Shown piece after piece: positions 19,291-28,433 of a stretch of DNA of 61,355 nucleotides; positions within the stretch are counted from its first letter, which is position 1; the number at the start of each line of letters is the position of its first letter. The stretch comes from Chrysophaeum taylorii (lineage: Eukaryota; Sar; Pelagophyceae; Pelagomonadales; Pelagomonadaceae). The notes under the pieces were generated by a model. It was not told the DNA's origin. It searched no databases and was given only the letters and a program-made list of their open reading frames with translations. The stretch spans positions 1 to 61,355 of the forward strand of contig JAQMWT010000506.1 in assembly GCA_029834535.1 (NCBI GenBank), written 5' to 3'. A program made the position numbers and the translations under genes.

Positions 19291-19613
19291 TTCGTGCGAC
19301 TATATCGGTCGCCGACGGACGAGTGCCCGCGTTGCACTATTATTTATTACGAGGCCCGGATCCACGTGCACACTCTGATCAAGTGTGCCAGAGTCCCGAA
19401 GACCGAGTTGCGTGGAGAAGCTACGCTGATTTGAATTTGTTGCGTGTTTTGGAAGACCGACGCGCAAACCCGGGAAAATCGCGAGGACGGCGGAAGCTGT
19501 CGAGCGTGTGAGTTAGCTACTCACCGAGGACGGGAAGTTCGCAACCACTGTTCCCAAATCCGATTGGGCAGTGAAGGCGCGTTGAAAATTATAACGCGAG
19601 ATTTGAACGAAGA

Positions 19614-20277
19614 GTGACGGATCCCAGAAGGACCTGGAGATTCAGCATCACCGATAGTATGGAGGGCGCTGACGAGCATGAAGAAGGACCTCCTCCGAGG
19701 CTCCCCGCAGCCGTTGAACCAGGCCGCGAGGAAGGAGAAAAGCGCGACGACGAGAACGTCGACGTCAGCGAAATACACGCCGAAACTGCATTTTTTTTGC
19801 CGCTCCGTCCAGCAACCACTGACCGCGGCGAACGCGTTACGGCCGAACACGAGACGGACCATCGAAGTCGGATTCGAGAAGACCTCGAACGAAGACGACG
19901 CGAGAATGAAAGAGTAGCCGAGCGATTCGCCCGGGAAAGGGCTGAAGCAAAAGAAGAAGCAGCTCGGCAAGAACTTTTCGAGTTACATGAAGCACTACGA
20001 CAAGAAGTCGAGACATCGAAGACCTTGCGCGAGCAGGTCGACCAATTTCGTCGTGAGCGGGACGAGCTGGCAGCAGAACGAGCAACTCGACGACCGACTA
20101 GCCACGATCGCCCCGCGAGACGGACCGAACCGGAGAGAAGAACGGAACCCAGGGAGAAAACCCGTTCCAGACCTGAAGAGGGGTCCGATGACAAGGCGGA
20201 ACCCGAGGACGAGAGTACGAAAATTTTCAGGGGATTATCAAGACATTCGCGACTGCCTTCGAAAAGGTCAGTCGACC
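19614..20277 (+). pseudogene. Gag N-terminal coiled coil of G4, interrupted
   Basis: The frame begins near MTDPRRTWRFSI (an ATG lies shortly downstream at MEGADEHEE). It is strongly charged: residues about 85-155 form a long probable coiled coil rich in Arg and Glu, followed by a basic Arg/Pro/Glu segment. The continuation KTFATAFEKVSR in an adjacent frame is the point where element C1 inserted. Layout and position directly after an LTR and leader support gag. No zinc knuckle is in this part. Confidence 0.6.
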
Positions 20278-20327
20278 CAAGGGGGTATAAATAACTGGGG
20301 GGGGGAGCGTCCGTGGGAAGCCAAAAA
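20278..20327 (+). repeat. Left terminal inverted repeat of C1, outer part
   Basis: It contains TATAAATAACTGGGG, a run of nine Gs and CGTCCGTGGGAAGCCAAAAA, the inverse of 39746-39795. The rest of the repeat resumes at 22821 (CAGAGATCCCCTTGAG) after an inserted TIR element. The TATAAATA string could serve as a core promoter. The left end has nine extra bases (CCAAGGGGG) outside the shared tip. Confidence 0.7.
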
Positions 20328-20529
20328 GATGTGATATATCAATAAGGCAGAGGCTCGACGGCGTGAGCTCAAGCTCGCCAGCCTTATAAGATCCGAAGAC
20401 CGGAGTTGTCGCCAGGCCTAGCCAAGATCCTCGTCTACGTCGTGCACGCGAGTTTGGGGTTGTCCGAGCCGATTTGGCCGAGAACGGCCTCGCGGCGGGA
20501 ACGGTCGGGTCGCAGGTCGATCGGCAACG

Positions 20530-21318
20530 GTGTCACGCTTTCGACAGATCGGGGAGTACCGAAGCGGTCACACGTTGCCTATACCTTCGAGCAGTCATGG
20601 CTACCGGCATCGATCTATCTTCGTCGGCCCAGAACACCAACCTGGCCGTGTCGAGCATCGAGCATGTCAGATCACGCCCGCCGCCAAGGCCGAACTCTCC
20701 GAGCTGTTTCGTCAGAAGTTTGACTCGTGGTCATCGACGAACCTCCCCAGGGCCGGCGTTGACACCGAACTCGACGGCCTCATCCGCAAGCACGGCCTCA
20801 TGCGTTCTCCGGCGTCGAGACAGCTTCTTGCTTACAAGAAGACGAGGACCGACCTGGTTCACGTATCCTTCGATGACGACACTCATGAGGTCTTGAATAG
20901 CCTCTTCGCCAGGCTCGGTGACCTGGAGTCTGTTGTTGACGTGATCCTCTATGGCTTTGCTCGCAGTAATTTCTGCACCGACGAGCCTCGCCTGCCCGGC
21001 TGCGACCGGGCTGCGCTCTCCATGTTCGAGGTTATCGTGGCACGCCGCCGATTCGATGGTGACCCGACTGACTGCCAAGCGCGTCGAACTCGAGGTGAAA
21101 TTCGGCCGCGATTTTCACCACTGATTAGCCGATCTAGGAGCTCACGTCGCGGTACGGCGGTGCCAACTATCCGCGCGCTGCGTTGCTGGTCTCGTTCATC
21201 GAGCATTAGACCTGTGGGATCATCACGCAGATGCTCCCCGACCACAAGCACCCGGACCTTGCCGCCGTCACTCCACCAGTTCGCCCAGTCCTCACCGCCG
21301 CGCCGTTCCTGTCTGTAA
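20530..21318 (+). CDS. Unrecognised ORF inside 2.5-kb TIR element
   Basis: A 262-codon frame is open from 20530; no signature could be assigned. The middle (about residues 50-160: ELSELFRQKFDSWSS, LIRKHGLMRSP, RTDLVHVSFDDDTHEVL) looks like genuine soluble, mixed alpha/beta protein, whereas the C-terminal 60 residues are Arg/Ser-rich and may be out of frame. The antisense frames in this GC-rich stretch are also open, so coding status is uncertain. Confidence 0.3.
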   Translation: MSRFRQIGEYRSGHTLPIPSSSHGYRHRSIFVGPEHQPGRVEHRACQITPAAKAELSELFRQKFDSWSSTNLPRAGVDTELDGLIRKHGLMRSPASRQLLAYKKTRTDLVHVSFDDDTHEVLNSLFARLGDLESVVDVILYGFARSNFCTDEPRLPGCDRAALSMFEVIVARRRFDGDPTDCQARRTRGEIRPRFSPLISRSRSSRRGTAVPTIRALRCWSRSSSIRPVGSSRRCSPTTSTRTLPPSLHQFAQSSPPRRSCL

Positions 21319-21689
21319 CCTATGAGGCTGGCAACTTCTGCCAGGACGCACTGGGCGGGCAATGGCAACGTCGGCGCAGGTGATGTCGGAGCAGGGGCAG
21401 GGGCTTGAGCGTTGGTCCTGTTTCGCCACGCCTTGACGAGGGGTCGAGGGAATGGGCACCCGCTCTCGGGTGCGTAGTTCGCCGGTCGCGACACGCCGCC
21501 GTCGAGCTGATGGCGAAGGCGATGGGCGGAGACGACGCTCGGCGACGGGACCCAGAGGATTGCAGTGCGGTCGGCGCGACTGCAGCGCACATTCCAGCCA
21601 GTCCGTAACGCCGAGGAGCCAGGCGAGAAGAGCAGATCCATGTCATCGGCGGTCGCACCGTCGGCCCCGCGGCGTTGGAATTCTTATGT

Positions 21690-22576
21690 CTACACCTCCG
21701 CCGAGTACCACCAGGCTCGCGCCGAAGGCGGGAGCGCCGTCGCCAGCTGGAAGACTAATGGGCCCTCGCGCGACCAGCGAGTTGGACCATGCTCGACACG
21801 TGTCGCCTCGCCCATGACGCAAGCCCCCAGCACCGGAAATTCTTTGTTTTGGATGAGCCAGGCGACCACGGCGGCGAATTCAGCTGCCGAGTCACACGGG
21901 ATCGTCGAGTCGACGAGTTCGAGGAGCTCCCGAAATTCCGGGAGCACGGTTTCGCTCACGTTGCCGTCGAAGCGCACGACCGAGCTGGCGGCACCCACGT
22001 TGAAATGCGCCACGAGCATCTTGAGGATCGACTCCCAGGACTCGGCGATCAGGCGCTCGACCTTGTACCGTTGCCGCGGCTGGAACGCGTAGGTCATGTT
22101 GTTGATGGTGGTGACGTATAACATGGCTTCTTGTCGTAGACACCTGTGGAGCGGCAATGCTCGATGCTGTGTGCGGTGATGCCGCGGTGGATCAGCTCCT
22201 GGATGATCGACTTGGAGAGCTTGCTGAAATACCACCAGTCACACGGTGATAACCTGGTGGGAATCGGCGGTTGGAAGTTGCTGGCGGAACATGACACGTT
22301 GGACAACGAGCGAGCGACCACGAAGTTTCGGATGACAGGGCCACGGACGACGCGGAAGAGCACGGCGAGCCGTAGCTAGGCCCGAACAAGCACCTTGGAC
22401 CGCATATGTGGCCCGAGATCACAGCGCCTCGACACACGATGCAGATGGGGCCGGCACCGGCAGAGGTGGGCCTCAAAAGCCGGGTAGTAGCTGGTGAGGC
22501 CCTCGGGCACACCACGGACGAGTGAGAGATGGGCTTCCGATCCACTTTTCACCCATTTCTGTCGGCCCGCGACCAA
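21690..22576 (-). pseudogene. Broken protein with zinc-ribbon-like motif in 2.5-kb TIR element
   Basis: On the - strand overlapping frames together give a plausible protein. CIVCRGAVISGHICGPRC (about 22480-22430) has a C-x2-C...C-x3-C spacing. A Cys/Trp-containing segment follows (PTRLSPCDWWYFSKLSKSI, 22295-22240), then a helical-looking C-terminus (RYKVERLIAESWESILKML, FRELLELVDSTIP) ending at 21690. At least two frame changes are needed (near 22380 and 22125). No DDE signature was recognised. Confidence 0.35.
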
Positions 22577-22820
22577 GTACTAGCATCTACAAAAAAGGCA
22601 CCGTTCGACACCGCGACGGTCAACTCACCATTCCCGTGTCGTAGCGTCGCCAAACGAGTTGTCGAGGAAGGCCTGGACATCGGTTGAGACATCCCCGTCG
22701 CCCGTGGCCCCCGTTGACCCGGGTGCGCCGACTCCACCGCCGCCGGAGTGGGCCATCCGCGCGCAGACAAGCGCAACTAGGTTAAAAAAAAGTATCGCTT
22801 ATTGATATATCACATGTTTT

Positions 22821-22873
22821 CAGAGATCCCCTTGAGTTCCCCCGTGGGGAACACGCCGTGGCCAGTGATCCAC
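22821..22873 (+). repeat. Left terminal inverted repeat of C1, inner part
   Basis: CAGAGATCCCCTTGAGTTCCCCCGTGGGGAACACGCCGTGGCCAGTGATCC-type sequence continues the left terminus and is the inverse of 39699-39745. It also contains a short internal palindrome (TTCCCCCGTGGGGAA) able to form a hairpin. Confidence 0.75.
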
Positions 22874-23085
22874 CGGACACGGATGCACTAGGCACCGGTA
22901 CTCTTCCTCTCACTCTAGTCACTACTCTGGGTATATGGGCCCGCGCTAACACCGTTGCGTTCACGACCTTGAGTGGCAGAGTCGCCGATGAGCAGGCTCA
23001 ACGCTCGGCGAGACGCGTAAGCGCTCCAACACACCTTCACGCGCTGCCTCCGCCAGCGCGCTCTCTCTCGCTGCATCACAGCACC

Positions 23086-23220
23086 GACACACGACGCGCT
23101 GCTACGCAGCCAACACCTCCACCCACGACGCGCTGCCACGCAGCTGACAACTCAACAGACGACGCGCTGCTACGCAGCCGCCTCATAAACACACGACGCG
23201 CTGCTACGCAGCCACCTCCT
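23086..23220 (+). repeat. Tandem hairpin-forming repeats in C1 leader
   Basis: Four copies of ACGACGCGCTGCTACGCAGC-type sequence lie at about 23091, 23128, 23159 and 23194, each able to fold as GCTGC/GCAGC around a TAC loop. They sit directly upstream of the gag ATG at 23225, in the expected leader, so they may act in RNA packaging, dimerisation or translation. This role is inference. Confidence 0.75.
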
Positions 23221-23224
23221 CAGC

Positions 23225-24094
23225 ATGTCAGACGCCCACGACGTCACCCCCACTCCTGCTGCCGACGCGACGCCCGACCCGCCCATGAACTTCACTGATT
23301 TGTTGCATCTCTGGCGCGCCGACCACGACTTCAATCCCACCACAGCCAACGCCACCAACGACCGCGCCTTCCGCCACTATCGCGTCCGACTCGAGAGCAT
23401 GGTTCCCGGCATCCAGTGCATCACGCGCCCGCAGGCCTGTCCCGCAACGAGTCGTCGCTCTGACACCGAGAAAGCAGCGGCGAAGTTCCTCGCGCGCGTG
23501 CTCGGCCAGACGGTCCGCGGCGACGCGCTTGAGGTCATCTCCGAAATAGACGACGGGGCCGACAAATGGCGCGCACTCGAACGCCTCATCGGTCTAACGT
23601 CCGCGGCCGTGGCCAAGCATGAGGCCCGTGCGGAACTGCGCGCGCTGTCCTGGGCCTCATCTCGCTCCGCCACGCTCTTTTCCACCAATGTCCGCCGCTA
23701 CCGCCAGATTCTTGGCGACGCCTGCGATGAGGAAGTTGCCGCGGCCCTCTGCGACGCGATCGATCCCGACAATGGGGGTCCACCGCAGCTTTTTCTACTT
23801 CACCAGATGTGGGTCGATAGACTATATGTTCGCGGCGAAGAGCCCGACATCCTCGCGATGCTCGAGACACTTGAAGCCACTGCGGCCGCTCGCCGCCTCG
23901 GCAAGGCTTCGATCTACTGCACTCCCTTGCCTCCCACGGCTACCGAGCCCACCATGGCGGCTTCGCAGGCTCCGATGCTCAACAGCCCCTCAACTTCCGC
24001 GCTGCCGGGTCAGCCGTCTCTCTTCATGCCCGCACCGCGCAACGACCCTTTTCTCGTTCACCCGTCCGCGGGTCCAAACGCCGACGTTGTCTTC
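23225..24094 (+). pseudogene. Copia-like gag of element C1, interrupted by C2
   Basis: This intact stretch of 290 codons has the helical composition of a copia gag: FTDLLHLWRADHDF at the N-terminus, then KFLARVLGQTVRGDALEVI, WRALERLIG and the following helices, ending in a Pro/Ser-rich segment. At 24095 the LTR of copia element C2 begins, and the frame stops 30 bases later within it. The downstream continuation of the same element is found after C2 at 39233, including a protease-like site. No CCHC knuckle is visible. Confidence 0.6.
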
Positions 24095-24698
24095 GTAGAG
24101 ATAGAAAATTTGAATTGGGGTTAGTACTCCCACTTCTAGGGTTACCCCTTACCCTGCGATCGCTAACCATTGGTTGCGATGGAGGACGGCGCCTAACACG
24201 CTTGCTCCCTGCGGCGGCCCCGGCCGTCCCGGAGTGAGACGGTGCCTGCTCGCCTCCCGGGCTGGCCGGTTAGCACCCGGAAAGTCCGCGCTGGGATGGG
24301 GTTCGCTCGGTTGGGCAGAACGCGACGGACAGGTCGATTGTTCGTGGACCAACACGTTTGCGGCCTGCGACGCTTTTGCACGACTTCGCACAAGACCGCG
24401 CGCAGTGGCGGTCCGTCATCAACGAGTCCTCGTCCCTCGCCTCAGCCCCAACTGCGTGATTTTCCTCTGTGATTCCGGATCGGCTCCTGCCTGTCCGGCC
24501 TGGCTCCCATGCTCGGGAGAGGTCGGAAGTTAGTTAGTTAGTTATTCTAGGGTTAGTTCCCTTAACTTTAGCACCTATTGATTTAGAAAGCGCTGTGTTA
24601 TTCACACCGGCTGTCCTCGTTTTAGGAGACAGATTCGAGGGCAGACTACCACTGCCCATCGCTCTGCTGAAGGGTAGCACAGTAGAAACTGTTCTCTA
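24095..24698 (+). repeat. 5' LTR of C2, containing a SINE
   Basis: It matches 39036-39232 on both sides of the SINE. The 3' LTR has an undisturbed TTCTAGGATTAGTTCCC at the same place and thus serves as empty site. A PBS-like CGGTATCAGCAGAGCC lies shortly downstream (about 24718), resembling the initiator-tRNA-type site common in copia elements, though its distance from the LTR end is larger than usual. Confidence 0.75.
24145..24544 (+). mobile_element. SINE-like retroposon, long subfamily, in 5' LTR of C2
   Basis: A 400-bp insert begins CCCCTTACCCTGCGATCGC and ends with GTTA/TTAG repeats, flanked by the 11-bp repeat TTCTAGGGTTA (24134-24144 and 24545-24555). Its first ~45 bases (GGTTGCGATGGAGGACGG) match the 5' end of the - strand copy at 38566-38930. 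Its last ~60 bases (CCCATGCTCGGGAGAGGTC) match all copies. The middle ~250 bases differ, defining a second subfamily with shared ends. Confidence 0.85.
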
Positions 24699-24783
24699 GG
24701 TATTGGGCACCAGTCCCGGTATCAGCAGAGCCCCAAGATTTCCAGAAGAGTCCCGCTCCCTGACGTTCCTGAACCCAAGCAAA

Positions 24784-26671
24784 ATGCCAGCCAATCAAGA
24801 ACTCCAAAAGGAGATAAGCGAACTAGAAGCCAAGTACCAAAGAGACATGCAACAACAAGCTCAAGCGTACGAAGCTCGGCATCAAAGGGAGATGGCAGCA
24901 CAAAAACAAGACAACGACGCTCGCTTCCAAGCACTCGAAGCGCGATTTAGTGCCATGCAGGCACCACCACCTGCCGTCGCTGCTGCGGCTCCACCCCCCA
25001 CTCCAGCTCAACAAGACCCCAAGACCAAGGCTAACACCTTTAGTGACCCACCTAGCGCCGTCCTCAAGTCAATGGACTCCGCGCAAGTCACACCCCAAAT
25101 GCTTTCGTTTCGTGTTATGCAGTTGTTCGTCGAACATCTGATGCCTGAAACAGGCACAACACAATACTTTTTGCAGGGCTTCAACACGTGGGAATCCGTC
25201 TTGCGCTGTTCTAACGATCTCGCTGACGCTCTTCTCAGCCACTGCATCAAGGAATACGATAAGGATCCCGACAACCACTCTACCGCCGGGAACACGCAAG
25301 ATTTCCAAGGCCGTTACGTCTACTACAATGGTATTTATCGCAAGTTCGGCAAACACTTCTTAGAGACCGTCTACGAGCCAAAGCTCCGAGAACTCAAAGA
25401 CCAAGACAAGGACACGACCGATACGACGAAAGGCAAGTTGTATGCGATCACTCAACATCACCTCCAAGGAAAAGAAGCCGACTTCATCGCGTACCTCCGC
25501 GAGACCGTGCACCCCCTCTTTCGCCGTTTCCTACATGCCGGTAGCGACTCCGTCAAGCACCCAGCATACGACGAAATTGACGCACTCGGATCTTCCCATC
25601 CGATAGGACTCGAATTCGTACTCCAAGTTCGCCTCGCACTTGACAAGCACACGGGCCAGAACCACGTCCACCATGCGCATTACGTCTATAATGCCTTCCT
25701 GGACACGCCGTTCAACCCGGAGATCCACGAGCCTGCGCACTATATTGAATATATGCGCCATGTTCAGCAGCAACTCCGCCAAATCACCAACGATGCCTCT
25801 CTCCAACTTTCCGACGACAAGATCCTCGAGGAAATCCACCAACTCCTTCGCTTCAAGTACCCCCCAAGCTTGCTTGACTCCCGCGCCCCAACACACATCA
25901 AGGGCTTCGCGCGTCTTGCCAATTGTCTACGTACTCCAAACGACTCGCTATTACTCGACGAAGACAAAGAAGCCATTAACCACCTTCCCAAGTTGATCGC
26001 CCGCATCACGGTTATCTCCACCTTCGAGCGCAACTTTTGGGCTCACCTTAAGCCTCATCCCACCCTCAACTTCAAGCCGCTGCGATTCGTCACTGACTTT
26101 GGTCGTCTACCGACTAAGGACAAGGATAATCCACGTTTCCGCTCCCGCCGCCATGGTCTTCACTTCACTGAAGACGATGAAGATGACACCCCCTCTGAAG
26201 ACGACATCCCTCCGGATCCCAATGAAGCCTCCAACGAAGACACCGACCCTGTTGCCGTCTTTCTCACTGAAGCCAACCTAGATGAAGATGACGACAATGA
26301 TCTCATCCAACACCTTCACGCCTATAGAAAGAAACAGCTCACGCGACATCCCAAGAAGCCCCCCCCAAAAAGCCTCCAAATCCTCGCTCTCCGTCGTACT
26401 ATGAAACCGATGACAGCCCCAAGCCCAAGGTTCCCCCTGTCACCCCAACGAAGAACAAGCAAAACCCCCGTGCTTCTCCTGTCACCCCCGACAAACGCGA
26501 GCACCCGCAGCTTCGCAAGGTCGCCTTTCCCACCCAACCGCTTCCACCAAAGCCATCCACTCCTGACCAACGATATTTAAAGGTCCCCTTCGTGAAGTCC
26601 GTCGCAAGCTCCAAACCATACGGAATCCGAGCCAAGCCGGTCGCCAACACACGTCCAACTCCGAGCGCATG
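24784..26671 (+). pseudogene. Gag polyprotein of C2
   Basis: The ATG at 24784 (MPANQELQKEISELEAKY) starts a protein with an N-terminal coiled coil (residues 1-60), a Pro/Ala stretch, and a long helical capsid-like region (about 90-470), then an acidic tail and a Lys/Pro-rich basic end. At the eight-C run near 26358 the frame shifts: the plausible continuation (NPRSPSYYETDDSPKPKVPP...) is in another frame and ends TGA at 26669-26671. The uncorrected frame stops at 26580. No zinc knuckle was seen; the basic tail may replace it. Confidence 0.7.
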
Positions 26672-27951
26672 AACAAGCTAATCAACCTCATCACCACTAT
26701 CTCCGATGAGATACTTCTCTCCGAAGCAGATTGCGATGCCGCGGAGTTTCTTCAGGTGCTATCGTCCGATCCTCAGGATGATCCACCTGATGAGGGCGAA
26801 ACTGACGAAAAAGATGACCAAGACCACCTCGGTTTCTATGATGACCACGGGCAGCTAGGCCTCTACGACGACACCATCCCCGAAATCCACGATGAAGATG
26901 ACTCCGCCGAAGACTACGCACAACGTCACAGCGACTATATGCGTACTCTACACCCGAGTCAGCTTTTTCGCTGATGGTTGCCGACGACGCCAGTGCCACG
27001 AACCACATCTTGCTCAATCAGGCACCAAGCCTCACGACGACGAATTTCCCGACCTCATCAACAATCTCACCCAGAGTCGCAGATTTTCTTTGTGCCACTT
27101 ACACTCCAGGAAAGACATCAAAGAAGACTAACTCGCTGCACGGATGCAATGGACCCGGCACTTAAACTTCTTTAATTGACGGTGGCGCATCATTTTGCTT
27201 CACTCGCACAATCCAACACTTTGTTCCCGAGTCCATACGCCGGATTCCCGAACACACCATACGTATGGGAAGAGGCACCTTAACCAGCCATTTCATCGGT
27301 GTCAAACCGTTGTATTTGCAGGCCGCAGGTCTCTCCTCAACGGATATAAAAGAATCAACAGGTTACGTTTTATATCTCGTAGCTACGGTCGTCCCGCAAT
27401 TCAGAAAAGGTCTACAGGCTATAGCGACATCTCAGCTCCAAGCACCGAACGTACGAGCAACCGACCCGCCATTGCCACATGAACCATACCTCTACGAGCT
27501 TATGAACACGTCGACCGCAGATCCCCACGATTATAAGACGCTTATAGGCAAAACAGCAGTAGTTCTCGCCAATCGCCAAACCAATGGCCTGTTGTCCCTG
27601 CCGTCTCATCCAAAGCAAACATTCCGCGCTGTGCTTAGTTTTCACACCGGAACGCGAATGTCACTCAAGGATGAGCTCGCACACATCACGCAGCATGTCG
27701 CAAAGACACGCTCGCAATCCCATATGTTAGATTTCGCAAAGTTGCAGTGTCATTCACTATTTCTATCGGAACTCATTAGCCTCCCGCGTACTGTTCTCCA
27801 ATATGCATTCACTGGCTCAGCGGGCCTCTCTGTGCAAGCACAACCCCCTCCGCTAAAAACAGCTATTATTGCAGGTGGACTCCACCAAGAAGGCTTCACC
27901 TCTTTTTCGCAAGCGCTTCGACAAACGTATTACTGTCGTGGTCGCCTGTGA
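26669..27951 (+). pseudogene. Protease region of C2
   Basis: An ATG overlaps the corrected gag stop as ATGA (26668-26671 region) and opens an acidic 101-codon frame (to 26974). A second frame, interrupted by a TAA near 27163, contains SLIDGGASFCF (about 27168-27200), the aspartic protease site in the D-G-G form, and GRGTLTSHFIGVKPLYLQAAG, typical of copia proteases. It continues to TGA at 27951. Frame changes near 26970 and a stop before the active site show decay. Confidence 0.65.
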
Positions 27952-28433
27952 AAATTCACCCTATTATGCGCGCCCGCGCGCAACAGCTCTTCCCGCACGC
28001 TCAGCATTATGCGGATCTAAGAATGCTCAATGCCGCTCTGCAAACCGGCAAAATACGACTACCTCATTTCGACTTAGCAGTTTTCACACTGCCATGTCAA
28101 CATTTGAGTGGAATGAAAGAATGCGACGACTACGCCACTCCGGTGACCGCCGACCTTTTCGTCAAATAACAAATCCGCTTTGTTCGTTGCACGCGCCCGA
28201 CCTGCACCTTTCGAGAACGCACCTCCCAACCCCCGAGAACTCATCACGAGTACACCCAACTCGCTAAATGCTACCAGCGCTTAGGTTACTTCAGACACTC
28301 CGGTGTCTACAATGCCTCCGCTTTTGGCGACGTCATAAGCAAGACCCGCTATCTCGCTGTCTATGCCCGACACCCGCTCACCGATTACAACCTCGAGAAA
28401 ACCGCCTCTCCTTGGTTACTATCACCTCCGAGC

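Larger units (their letters stand above)
20329..22815. mobile_element. 2.5-kb element with short TIRs inserted in C1 terminus
   Basis: The insert has 15-bp perfect inverted ends, ATGTGATATATCAAT, at 20329 and 22815, with weaker symmetry further in. The uninterrupted version of the target is present in the right C1 terminus (about 39740-39755), which proves insertion. No clean target duplication is visible: the flanks are AAAAAG and GTTTTC. It contains a + strand unknown frame and broken - strand zinc-motif protein fragments; no known transposase was recognised, so the superfamily is unassigned. Confidence 0.65.

Noticed and set aside
19521..20194. Long - strand frames opposite the G4 gag coiled coil
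   Set aside because: Ser/Arg-rich antisense shadows of a Glu/Arg-rich coding strand; no independent evidence.
23086..23220. Regular repeats considered as a CRISPR array
   Set aside because: Spacers are short, uneven and similar, there are only four units, the context is a eukaryotic retroelement leader and no cas genes are present.
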